Shown: positions 51,918-60,105 of the stretch, one piece after another
Layout of the letters: each line of letters begins with the position of its first letter
Numbering within the stretch: the first letter of the stretch is position 1
NCBI GenBank assembly: GCA_014378195.1
Contig: JACMOC010000014.1
Location: 1-64,000, forward strand
Source of the DNA: Oligoflexus sp.
Lineage (GTDB): Bacteria; Bdellovibrionota_B; Oligoflexia; Oligoflexales; Oligoflexaceae
Direction: 5' to 3'
Length of the DNA: 64,000 bases
Notes under the pieces: model-generated
What the model was told of the DNA's origin: nothing
The model's database searches: none
What the model saw: only the letters and a program-made list of their open reading frames with translations
Position numbers and translations under genes: made by a program

Positions 51918-53225
51918 ATGCGCCTCTATCATTTTCGGTCTCTTGGACTTGTAATGCTATGTTCCATCACAGCATTTTCGTGTCGAACCAGCGTCCTGGC
52001 GGAGAAGCCGGAGACCGATTCGAACCTGGCTCTTTCACTTAAAATGCCTGCTTTGCCTGATGATGAAACGGCGGATATAGCCTTTGAATTCTGTCCCATG
52101 AAAAAATCCTTCAGCATGGTAAATAATCTTTGGCTGGCCTATATCGCTTCGTCCGAATATTCACACTACCGGATTGTGGGGCCACAGCTCGAAGCCCTCG
52201 GCTTCGGTGACCCGGGCGACGGGAAGGTGTTTCTCAAGTATTTCTATCAGGACAGACTGAAGCGTATTTCTGAAAAGATCAAAAGCCCGTCCGATAAGTG
52301 GAAAACCGAGACGGAACGACTTCAGCTTTATGGGAAAGTTAAAGCTGAATATAAAGACGTCTATGGCGAAGATTACGAAGAGGACAGGGTGTCGTCCGCC
52401 GATTTTGAGAAGACTTATCTCAAAACACCGAATGACAGAAAAATTCAGTTCGTATCCGGGAATTCCCACAGCAGTGTCTTTGCCAAATCCCCAAGTCAAG
52501 CGGTCTATGCTGAACACCCAGGCCTCAACTTCGCTGTTTTATCGTTCCGAGGTACAGAATTTGATGAGACCCTGGACTGGCTCACCGACGTAAAGGCAAG
52601 TTATACGCAATTAGACGGCATGGGATCGATCCATAGTGGGTTTGCAGCGGCTTTTAGAGACATCGAACCTCAGGTCTTCTCCATCCTAAAATTGCGTTCA
52701 AAAGAGAAACCTATCAATCTCTGGCTCACCGGGCACAGCCTTGGAGGCTCACTTGCTACTATCATGGCAGCTAAAATCATGATGATGCATGAACGGGGCG
52801 AACTCCTTGGCGTGAATCTTGTCGGAATGTATTCCATCGGTTCACCGCGGATCGGAAATCTCACTTTTGCCAAAGAATTTGATAATCTTGCCAACAAACA
52901 GCAGATCACGGTCGTTCGCACCCGCAGACACGCTGACGTAGTGACCATGATCCCTCCGACACATTACTATCATGTCGGAACCTTAGCCTACGTGGGTGGT
53001 GACGGGATCCTCTATTACAAAGAGGGTTGGAAAGAGATCGAAACCAAAAGCGATTACCTTAAAGTACTCACGTCCGCGGTGAATGACCATCTTCTCATAG
53101 GGTACTGGCGATCCTTGAAAAAAGCGTATCTGACAAATAAAGGTGACGAAGTAAGCGACTGTCGTTTGAACGAGCACAACGTTCCGCCGAAGCTTTTTTA
53201 TGAAGATAAATCAATGCGGAAGTGA
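51918..53225 (+). CDS. Class 3 lipase lipoprotein (second of a tandem pair)
   Basis: A 435-residue lipase lipoprotein, clearly homologous to the gene before it over its full length (F-E-F-C-P-M-K-K-S-F-S, S-E-Y-S-H-Y, Y-A-E-H-P-G-L-N-F-A-V-L-S-F-R-G-T-E-F-D-E, L-T-G-H-S-L-G-G with Ser274, Y-S-I-G-S-P-R-I-G). Lipobox A-F-S-C near Cys22. It begins at ATG 51918 directly after the TAA of the first copy, with no intergenic base. Tandem duplication with divergence suggests two substrates or dosage. Acid in R-H-A-D-V-V, His in Y-Y-H-V-G. Confidence 0.87.
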   Translation: MRLYHFRSLGLVMLCSITAFSCRTSVLAEKPETDSNLALSLKMPALPDDETADIAFEFCPMKKSFSMVNNLWLAYIASSEYSHYRIVGPQLEALGFGDPGDGKVFLKYFYQDRLKRISEKIKSPSDKWKTETERLQLYGKVKAEYKDVYGEDYEEDRVSSADFEKTYLKTPNDRKIQFVSGNSHSSVFAKSPSQAVYAEHPGLNFAVLSFRGTEFDETLDWLTDVKASYTQLDGMGSIHSGFAAAFRDIEPQVFSILKLRSKEKPINLWLTGHSLGGSLATIMAAKIMMMHERGELLGVNLVGMYSIGSPRIGNLTFAKEFDNLANKQQITVVRTRRHADVVTMIPPTHYYHVGTLAYVGGDGILYYKEGWKEIETKSDYLKVLTSAVNDHLLIGYWRSLKKAYLTNKGDEVSDCRLNEHNVPPKLFYEDKSMRK

Positions 53226-53427
53226 GGCCAGTTCTTTACAGAACTCTCCCCAGGCAAACATTGCCGCCCATAACTCTATGTAATCTCATTATTTTGCACT
53301 CTTATCAAACCCTTTGTTCTGGCCTTCCCTGTAACAAAGGGAGATCGGCAACCTTTTCCTAGCTTTGGCGCTTAACCTTCCGCCACCCCGTGTCGATACG
53401 AGAGCAACTCTTTCGATAAGGTGTGGA

Positions 53428-54567
53428 ATGAAAGCGTCACAAAACCAAACCGAGACTCTGCAATATCCATCGGTGGATGAAAGCTCAGTGAGCGCACCGG
53501 CACCAGTAAAAAAACCGCTCTATCTCTTAGGCCGCACTACCGATGCTTTGTTGATAGGTGGAGCCTCGTTGCTCTTTTTCATCGCCTCTTACCTCTTTGT
53601 CGATAAAAACGGCTCAATAAACCAGATCTCCTGGACGGCATTTTATCTGGCGTTTTATATCAACAACCCACACTTCATGGCTTCCTACGTTCTTCTCTAT
53701 TGGGACAAACGCAGTGAGCTTTTGAAAAATAAACGCTTCCTCTGGGCTGCTATCATCGCCCCTGGACTTATCCTTTCTTATCTTGCCTATTACATCCGCG
53801 CGGGCAATACCGAGATGCTGGGTTATGCTGTTAACCTGATGTATTTCACTGTGGGCTGGCACTATATCAAACAAATCTACGGCACGATGCTGGTGACGAA
53901 TGCGCGCCAGGCTTATTATTTCAATTCGACGGAAAGCCGCATCCTAAAATGCACGCTTTATCTCATTTGGTTTATGTCTTATGCGAACAGCAACCAATCG
54001 ATTCAGAGCCTGCTTCACTATGGAGTCGGCTATAAAACATTTGAAGTACCGGCATGGTTCCTGACGACTAGCTATATAATGATGGGCGTGAGCTTTCTCG
54101 TTCTAGCTCTGACCTTCGGCCGCAAATGGGTCAAAGAAGGTAAACTTCCGCCGCTTGCCGGGATGTGTTCTCTCGCGGTCATTTATGTTTGGTATCTTCC
54201 GCAGCTTTATCATGCAGTTTTCTGGTATATGATTCCGTTTTTCCATTCGCTTCAATATATGCTGTTTGTCACGACCTTGAAGAGAAATCAGTTTCTCGCC
54301 GAATCCGATACGGAGGAAGATCCCGCTTCCGCACGTCTTCATTTCGCAAAAAAATTCCTTGGGTTTTTTGCGGTCATCGGAGCCATGGCCTACCTGACGT
54401 TTTTTCTTTTACCCAATGGTCTCGATCGTTATGTCCCCTACGATCACACGGTTTTTGGCCCTCAACTTTATATGTTCTGCTTCATTACTTTCATCAATAT
54501 TCATCACTACTTTATTGATAATGTGATCTGGCGTCGCGACAATCCCGACCTCAAAAAATATCTTTGA
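53428..54567 (+). CDS. Polytopic membrane protein with conserved His motif
   Basis: A 379-residue membrane protein from the ATG at 53428, chosen because AAGGTGTGG precedes it. About eight to ten membrane helices. A conserved-looking pattern near the C-terminus reads F-I-N-I-H-H-Y-F-I-D-N-V-I-W-R-R; similar sequences occur in unannotated membrane proteins of many bacteria. An internal N-N-P-H-F-M-A-S-Y and W-H-Y-I-K-Q-I-Y-G may hold metal ligands. A Ser/Ala/Pro-rich N-terminal tail precedes the first helix. Function not known. Confidence 0.72.
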   Translation: MKASQNQTETLQYPSVDESSVSAPAPVKKPLYLLGRTTDALLIGGASLLFFIASYLFVDKNGSINQISWTAFYLAFYINNPHFMASYVLLYWDKRSELLKNKRFLWAAIIAPGLILSYLAYYIRAGNTEMLGYAVNLMYFTVGWHYIKQIYGTMLVTNARQAYYFNSTESRILKCTLYLIWFMSYANSNQSIQSLLHYGVGYKTFEVPAWFLTTSYIMMGVSFLVLALTFGRKWVKEGKLPPLAGMCSLAVIYVWYLPQLYHAVFWYMIPFFHSLQYMLFVTTLKRNQFLAESDTEEDPASARLHFAKKFLGFFAVIGAMAYLTFFLLPNGLDRYVPYDHTVFGPQLYMFCFITFINIHHYFIDNVIWRRDNPDLKKYL

Positions 54568-54636
54568 GTTCCATTTTCTCATCGATAAATACGAAAATTT
54601 ATTCTTATATTTTTTACGTATTCAAAAGGACCTCCG

Positions 54637-54705
54637 TTGGTCCAAGCCTACGTCGGCGAAAGAGTCCAATCCTACGTCGGCGGAAAGGTTCAACCCGCGC
54701 TGTAA
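54637..54705 (+). CDS. Possible 22-residue peptide with internal repeat
   Basis: TTG at 54637 follows AAAAGGA six bases upstream and opens a 23-codon frame ending at TAA 54703-54705. The two halves share the unit V-Q-x-Y-V-G, encoded by a 24-base direct repeat starting at 54640 and 54664 (three changes). Short frames are weak evidence; it may be leader DNA of the following gene. Confidence 0.25.
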   Translation: MVQAYVGERVQSYVGGKVQPAL

Positions 54706-54807
54706 GCCCGGGACAAGCCGCGATTGGACTTAGCACGGTTATTGCTTAGCCTACCCCATCAGGCCAACAGGGCCGCTCATTCCAAAACCAAACCAAAGGT
54801 GAGTATT

Positions 54808-55095
54808 ATGGCTATTGCAAACAAAGTTCGCGACTCTATCAAAGAAAACTTAGTTGAAAATACAGACCACAAAGAAGGCCCTGTCGCGAAAACTATCGAA
54901 GAACAAACCGCAAAGCTTCCTTCTGACCTGTTTCTTTGGGCAGCGTTTGGTTCGATGGCTATCTCCGCAGCGTTGCAGGCCGCAGGCAAAAAACACACTA
55001 GCAACTTCGTGGGCCAGTGGGCTCCTTCGTTTCTGATTCTTGGCGTTTATAACAAAATTGTTAAAGTCGCCGGCTCTGATAAACTGACCCGCTAA
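54808..55095 (+). CDS. Small conserved protein, unknown function
   Basis: A 95-residue protein; AAGGTGAG is placed just before the ATG at 54808. The pattern V-A-K-T-I-E-E-Q-T-A-K-L-P-S-D, W-A-A-F-G-S-M-A-I-S-A-A-L-Q-A-A-G-K-K-H and F-V-G-Q-W-A-P-S-F-L-I-L-G-V-Y-N-K is like a small family of unannotated membrane-associated proteins I have seen in other proteobacteria. It has two hydrophobic segments (about 45-60, 70-85), so it is likely a double-spanning inner-membrane protein. Ends in a bidirectional terminator. Confidence 0.72.
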   Translation: MAIANKVRDSIKENLVENTDHKEGPVAKTIEEQTAKLPSDLFLWAAFGSMAISAALQAAGKKHTSNFVGQWAPSFLILGVYNKIVKVAGSDKLTR

Positions 55096-55118
55096 GCCTC
55101 AGCAGTGTTGACGAAAAA

Positions 55119-55145
55119 GGCCTGCTCGTAAAAGCAGGCCCTTTT
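55119..55145. terminator. Bidirectional terminator between converging genes
   Basis: GGCCTGCT (55119-55126) and AGCAGGCC (55133-55140), an 8-base stem with A-run before and CTTTTG after. It serves both the small plus-strand gene and the minus-strand bufferin operon. Confidence 0.8.
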
Positions 55146-55159
55146 GTACTTTATGGTAT

Positions 55160-56824
55160 CTAACGCATGATCAGTCCGCGCTCCGACCATTCGACCAGTC
55201 TCCCGGCGATATAAGTAATCTGATTGCTATCGTAGAACCCCACTTGCTCGTTTAACAAATCACAGGCATCGATGAGAGTTGCTCCACCTTCAAAAGCAGC
55301 CAACAAACGTGACTCGCGCTCGTCGAGAGCCTGCTCTAAAAGAGCAAAGGAATCATTGCGGTAAACTATGTAGTTACTTGCAGACTCAACGGGTGGCGAA
55401 GGCATATCCTCATTATCGATCGCGTGCAGTACGGGCAACACATCAAACGAACAGGCTATACGTTTTACGGTCGGCATGAGTTTGAATTGCACCGTCTCCC
55501 ACATGGCGGGCGAAAATGCCTTGATCAACTCGGGTGTGAGTTTTGCGGCATTTATGTCTGCAGTATAGGCTTCAACACGCGCCCATTCGAGAGCCGCGAG
55601 ATCTCCAAGTACAAGGAGGGGGACTCCAAAATCGTAGTCCACTTCCGACAAGAGATTTTTTAAAAAATCCGGCAGACCCGCACCGGCAGCTTTTAAGCTT
55701 GATCCCATAGGAGGGCAAACCTCGAGATAAGCGGCAACCAGATAACGAAACCCTTCTTCCTCGGTAATAAAAGCCAGTGCTGGATAATAATCGAGCAAAA
55801 CCTCTTCTAGACGCAAAAAATAGGCGTGATTGTAGACCTTGAGCCCGGTCGTCGCAGGCGTGGGACGATCACCTTTCAGGTTACGGGTTCCGTTTTCTTC
55901 AATCCCGAATGGCCTAACGATCTGCTCAAAAAATTGGGAGTAGTTGATCGCATTGGAACGTGATACGCCCGTGAGCTCGATAGTTTCTGCTGTCACGCTG
56001 CCAACGTTTGGATTCGGCCGATACGCACGAGCTTTTTCACATTCTGCTAAAAGAACGGGAAAATCTGGTATATTCCCATCCCATTCAACGATAGCGGGCC
56101 GATCCGGGAAGAGGGCTTTCGCTTTGCCGAAAAGCTCCCATACTTCTTTAGGTACAGGCCGGTCGTGCGTATCAACCAGAACGTCGCCTTGATTACTATG
56201 CCCCGCAAGATGGAAATAACCGACATCCTGCGGGCGCAACGCGCGCAAAAAGTCTTCTGGATTTTGGCCGAGATTTTTTAGGTTTACATAGAGATTGTTA
56301 ACGTCGAGCAGTATGCCGGCTCCCGATCGTTTGAGAAGTTCTGCAAAGAATCCGGCTTCATCATAATCGCCGTCCTCAAAAGCCACATAAGCCGACGGGT
56401 TTTCGAGAAAAAAGCGGCGGCCCAGAAACTCCTGGAGATAGGCGAGTTTTCCGACCAATTCATTCATACTTTCGTGGGTATAGGCGATAGGCAAAAGATC
56501 GTGACTATTGCGACGAGCCAGCTGCCCCCAGGACAGGTGATCCGAAACCATCTGAGGTTCGACCCATTGAATGAGGTCTTTGAGCTGTTTGAGGTAGAGC
56601 GGGTCGAAAGGACCCTGCGATCCAATAGAGAGCCCAACCCCGTGCATCAGGATGGGATAATTTTCGCGCAGCTTTTCGAGGAAATACTTTGGGCGTCCGC
56701 CGACGCCCATGAAATTTTCCGAGACGATCTCAAAGACATCCACCTCAGGTGGGTTATGCGTCGTAACCCAACCGTAATGCTGAGGGCGAAAACCAACACC
56801 AAACGTATCCTTCGTCTCGGTCAT
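55160..56824 (-). CDS. Fused MNIO (DUF692) and DUF2063 RiPP-maturation enzyme
   Basis: A 554-residue fusion. Residues about 1-285 are a DUF692/MNIO (multinuclear non-haem iron oxidase) TIM barrel with the ligand motifs: G-F-R-P-Q-H-Y, M-H-G-V-G-L-S, V-S-D-H-L-S-W, E-N-P-S-A, D-V-N-N-L-Y-V-N, Y-F-H-L-A-G-H, D-T-H-D and V-E-W-D. Residues about 300-554 are a DUF2063 domain (V-Y-N-H-A-Y-F-L-R-L, Y-Y-P-A-L, A-A-Y-L-E-V-C-P-P) as in the partner that binds the precursor. These are usually two genes (BufB and BufC); here they are one. MNIO enzymes oxidise Cys residues in bufferin-type peptides. The Cys-rich precursor is encoded just upstream in the same operon, 18 bases between genes. Confidence 0.88.
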   Translation of the reverse strand: MTETKDTFGVGFRPQHYGWVTTHNPPEVDVFEIVSENFMGVGGRPKYFLEKLRENYPILMHGVGLSIGSQGPFDPLYLKQLKDLIQWVEPQMVSDHLSWGQLARRNSHDLLPIAYTHESMNELVGKLAYLQEFLGRRFFLENPSAYVAFEDGDYDEAGFFAELLKRSGAGILLDVNNLYVNLKNLGQNPEDFLRALRPQDVGYFHLAGHSNQGDVLVDTHDRPVPKEVWELFGKAKALFPDRPAIVEWDGNIPDFPVLLAECEKARAYRPNPNVGSVTAETIELTGVSRSNAINYSQFFEQIVRPFGIEENGTRNLKGDRPTPATTGLKVYNHAYFLRLEEVLLDYYPALAFITEEEGFRYLVAAYLEVCPPMGSSLKAAGAGLPDFLKNLLSEVDYDFGVPLLVLGDLAALEWARVEAYTADINAAKLTPELIKAFSPAMWETVQFKLMPTVKRIACSFDVLPVLHAIDNEDMPSPPVESASNYIVYRNDSFALLEQALDERESRLLAAFEGGATLIDACDLLNEQVGFYDSNQITYIAGRLVEWSERGLIMR

Positions 56825-56842
56825 CTCATTACCTCGAGGGAA

Positions 56843-57118
56843 TTAACCCTTAGCTTGCCATTTGCCGCCAGCTTTTTTGCAAGCTGAAGCGTCTTTAGCT
56901 TCTACAAAGCCGTGGCCTTTGCAACTGTTTTGGCCTTTGCATGATGCATTGTCATGGCCTTTACAAGCGCTTTTGCCTTTGCAGCTTGCATTTTGGCAGT
57001 ATGGTGCTTTGTCAGACGCAGCTGCAGGTGCAGCTGCTTCTTGAGCGTGAGCAGCTGCAGAAACGAGCAAGCCAGCAACAGCAGAAGCGACGAGTGATCC
57101 GAATGCGCGTTCTTTCAT
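56843..57118 (-). CDS. BufA2-type bufferin precursor peptide (Cys-rich)
   Basis: A 91-residue exported peptide. A signal peptide ends near A-H-A (about residue 25). The mature part has six Cys at 41, 46, 52, 60, 66 and 80, four of which are in C-K-G motifs (46, 52, 60, 66), with N-S-C-K-G-H-G-F near 64-71 as in BufA2-type periplasmic bufferins. AGGAG lies just before the ATG. Bufferins are RiPPs whose Cys residues are oxidised by MNIO enzymes and that bind copper in the periplasm. The fused MNIO gene follows immediately. The number of modified Cys cannot be known from sequence. Confidence 0.83.
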   Translation of the reverse strand: MKERAFGSLVASAVAGLLVSAAAHAQEAAAPAAASDKAPYCQNASCKGKSACKGHDNASCKGQNSCKGHGFVEAKDASACKKAGGKWQAKG

Positions 57119-57478
57119 GAGAGTCTCCTGAAATACTTTTGTATATGCAATACCCCAATATGGAGCATTTTCAGTCTGTTTTGTCTTTAGAATTGGAGAA
57201 TTGTAACCAATAGGGTTTAGGAGAGTAAAGAAAATTTCTCAAGCTGTGGAAATTTGTCATCAGAAGCTTCGCTTTCCCCTCCCTATTTGACGATTCAGCC
57301 AATTTTTTTGGCTTACTTCGACAAGCTCCCCTGAACTTTCGCTGAAAAGTCCTTCAAAAGAAGCTTTTACTTTTGAATCGCAACTCACAAACCGCTACAT
57401 TCGTCTCCTTTGTTAGACCGTGAAGTCCAGGACATGTCAGATTCACGCTTATGATTCACCCCAACTCCTGAGGCGCGC
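57119..57478. promoter_or_regulatory. Divergent intergenic region between the bufferin operon and OPT gene
   Basis: A 360-base region with no gene. It must hold promoters for both directions. No perfect palindrome or clear consensus promoter was found by eye, so a shared regulator cannot be named. Confidence 0.4.
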
Positions 57479-59275
57479 ATGAAACTATCGCAGGCTGAAA
57501 TCGAGCGTGGACCGAGCCCCAACGTGCCACGCCAGCTCACGGTGCGTGCCATCATCGCCGGCATTTTTCTCGGCGGGTTCATGAGTCTTTCCAATCTTTA
57601 TGTCTCGCTCAAAACGGGCTGGAGCATGGGTGTCTCCATAACGGCAGGCATTTTAGCTTTCGCCCTCTTCTCACTCCTCCTCAAACTTCGTATCGTGCGA
57701 ACTGAATTCGGCATGCTCGAAAATAACGCCATGCAGTCTGTCGCAAGTGCTGCGGGGTATATGACAGGCGGCGGTACGGTGGCCGCGATTCCCGCGCTCA
57801 TGATGATCACAGGTCAGTCGATGGGTGGCTGGCAGATGTTTGTGTGGATCACAACAATAGCCATGCTCGGTGTGATCATGGCCATTCCCATGAAACAGCA
57901 GATGATCAATATCGAGCAGCTTCGTTTCCCTACCGGCGTTGCCGCCGCGGAGACCTTGAAGGCCCTCCACGATCACAGCTCGGAGGAAAACAGCAAGGCG
58001 CGTTATCTCACCTGGGCTGGCTTCATAGGTGCAGGCATTGGTTTTTTTCGGGATGCTCATGCAAAATGGATCCCATTCAACATTCCCAATAAATTTACGC
58101 TCCCCGGACTCACGCTGGCGGGACGCCCTATCGCTGATTTCACGATTGCGATGGAAGGCAGTCTGATTCTGATTGGAGCCGGGGCCATCATGGGGATTCG
58201 GGCCGCCTGGAGCATGCTGCTCGGCGCAGTGATTAACTATGGGATACTCGCACCGCGCCTCTACGAACAAGGCATTATAGACCCCAAGCTCGGTTACAAA
58301 AACATCGTCGCCTGGAGCGTCTGGTTCGGTTCTTCAATGATCTTAACGAGCGGCCTGCTCGCGTTTGCCTTTCAGTGGAAAACAGTCGTTCGGGCCGTTC
58401 GAAGCGTCGGCGCCGCGTTTGGAATCGACAAGGATAAAATCGACAACTTGGAGGTTCCGATGAGTTGGTTTTTCGTTGGTCTGGCGGTCTTTTCGCCTCT
58501 TGTTATTTTCCTGGAGTGGTATCTGTTCGGGATAAAGATATGGATGGGTGTGATCTCGGTTGTTATGAGTTTTTTCATTGCCATAGTCGCGTGCCGTGCA
58601 ACCGGCGAAACCGATACAACGCCGACCGGGGCCCTTGGGAAAATCACGCAAATCACCTTTGGTGCCTTGGACGTCGGGAACGTTACGACAAATCTCATGA
58701 CTGCTAACGTCACAGCTGGTGTGGGCCTCCACTCTGCCGACCTTTTAACCGATTTAAAAAGTGGCTATATTTTGGGAGCCGATCCCAGACAACAGTTTTG
58801 GGCTCAGTTTTTAGGCGTGGTTGCGGGCTCTGTTTTTGTTGTCCCGGCGTACCACCTCTTGATTCCGACGCCGGATCTCCTGGGATCGGATCAATGGCCG
58901 GCTCCCGGTGCCCAAACCTGGAAAAGCGTTGCGGAATTACTTGCCAAAGGATTTCACACCCTGCATCCGACAGCGCAGCTGGCAATTCTGATCGGCAGCG
59001 TCCTGGGTATTGGGATTGTTCTGCTCGAACATTACTTTCCAAAAGCCAAAAAATATATCCCCTCGCCCACCGGTTTGGGACTGGCCTTTACGATGCCGGC
59101 TTACAATACTATCGCTATGTTCATAGGCGCTATCATCGCATTCTGGCTCGAAAAAAAGAAGCCTGAGCTGGCTGAGAAAACGATAGTCCCTGTGAGTTCG
59201 GGATTTATCGCCGGCGAAAGCCTGATGGGTATACTCGTTGCGATCCTTGTGGTTCTGGGCGTTTTAACAGCTTAA
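57479..59275 (+). CDS. OPT-family oligopeptide or metal-complex transporter
   Basis: A 598-residue polytopic protein of the OPT/YSL superfamily: G-G-F-M-S-L-S-N-L-Y-V-S-L-K-T-G-W near 30, then G-M-L-E-N-N-A-M-Q-S-V-A-S-A-A-G-Y-M near 80, and about 14 helices. OPT proteins import small peptides or metal-chelator complexes by proton symport. GAGG lies shortly before the ATG. Its divergence from a bufferin operon suggests, without proof, a role in taking up a metal-peptide complex. It is followed 22 bases after by upp on the same strand. Confidence 0.85.
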   Translation: MKLSQAEIERGPSPNVPRQLTVRAIIAGIFLGGFMSLSNLYVSLKTGWSMGVSITAGILAFALFSLLLKLRIVRTEFGMLENNAMQSVASAAGYMTGGGTVAAIPALMMITGQSMGGWQMFVWITTIAMLGVIMAIPMKQQMINIEQLRFPTGVAAAETLKALHDHSSEENSKARYLTWAGFIGAGIGFFRDAHAKWIPFNIPNKFTLPGLTLAGRPIADFTIAMEGSLILIGAGAIMGIRAAWSMLLGAVINYGILAPRLYEQGIIDPKLGYKNIVAWSVWFGSSMILTSGLLAFAFQWKTVVRAVRSVGAAFGIDKDKIDNLEVPMSWFFVGLAVFSPLVIFLEWYLFGIKIWMGVISVVMSFFIAIVACRATGETDTTPTGALGKITQITFGALDVGNVTTNLMTANVTAGVGLHSADLLTDLKSGYILGADPRQQFWAQFLGVVAGSVFVVPAYHLLIPTPDLLGSDQWPAPGAQTWKSVAELLAKGFHTLHPTAQLAILIGSVLGIGIVLLEHYFPKAKKYIPSPTGLGLAFTMPAYNTIAMFIGAIIAFWLEKKKPELAEKTIVPVSSGFIAGESLMGILVAILVVLGVLTA

Positions 59276-59297
59276 TGGCGAAGCCATGGAGTCTTTT

Positions 59298-59930
59298 ATG
59301 AAAAATGTGACAGTCATTCAACATCCTCTGGTTCAGGATCGCCTAACTCAACTCCGCGATAAATCAACAGATATCGGGACTTTCCGCAAAGCCATGGGGG
59401 ATCTGGGGTACCTCTTGTTTTATGAGGCTGCCCGTCAACTTCCTACCGAAAATGTCGCCATCGAAACCCCGATGGCACCCTTATCCGCGCCGCGTCTTCG
59501 GTCACAGGTCGTCCTCGTTGCCGTCCTCCGAGCTGGGCTTGGGTTTTTGGATGGTGTGTTGGCGAACGTACCCATCGCGCGCGTGGGGTATCTAGGTTTG
59601 AAACGTGATCTTAAAACACTCGACGCGATTTCTTACTACAAAAACCTCCCCGAGATTTCCGCAGAGGATACTGTGTTTGTCCTTGATCCCATGCTGGCTA
59701 CGGGACACACGGCGATTGCCGCGCTCAAGGAAATCGAGGCGGCTGGCGCAAAATCGATGCATCTCATCAGCCTGCTTGCTAGCCCTCAAGGACTTGAAAC
59801 TGTGCTCAGAGAATTTCCCAATCTTCATGTTACGACCGCTTCGATCGACCCGGTACTCAACGACAAAGGCTATATCATCCCGGGATTGGGTGATGCGGGG
59901 GACCGGCTCTACGGAACATTGGGTCATTGA
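59298..59930 (+). CDS. upp: Uracil phosphoribosyltransferase
   Basis: A 210-residue Upp. The PRPP-binding motif is V-L-D-P-M-L-A-T-G-H-T-A, where most homologues have G-G-S; uracil-binding D-P-V-L-N-D-K-G-Y-I-I-P-G-L-G-D-A-G is intact at the C-terminus. It makes UMP from uracil. The ATG at 59298 has GGAG about seven bases upstream; the longer frame at 59286 is less likely. Stands 22 bases behind the OPT gene. Function is clear. Confidence 0.93.
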   Translation: MKNVTVIQHPLVQDRLTQLRDKSTDIGTFRKAMGDLGYLLFYEAARQLPTENVAIETPMAPLSAPRLRSQVVLVAVLRAGLGFLDGVLANVPIARVGYLGLKRDLKTLDAISYYKNLPEISAEDTVFVLDPMLATGHTAIAALKEIEAAGAKSMHLISLLASPQGLETVLREFPNLHVTTASIDPVLNDKGYIIPGLGDAGDRLYGTLGH

Positions 59931-60105
59931 GCGCCATGTGAGCCTCAGAGAATTTTGATCTTGAAGGCCGTCCAGCTACGAAACACCTACTCTTCTCTAG
60001 TCGACGCCTAGGCACCTTTCGCCCGGCGTCCCGCCCACTTTTGCCGCCTTATTGAAAACCGGCCAAACTTTGCCTATGCTGAAAGAGGAATAGAAGGAGC
60101 CTCTT

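Noticed and set aside
53230..53250. Small hairpin AGTTCT-TTAC-AGAACT after the second lipase
   Set aside because: No T-run and a short stem; not convincing as a terminator.
54640..54687. Two near-identical 24-base units, considered as a CRISPR array
   Set aside because: Two directly adjacent copies, no spacers and no cas genes nearby.
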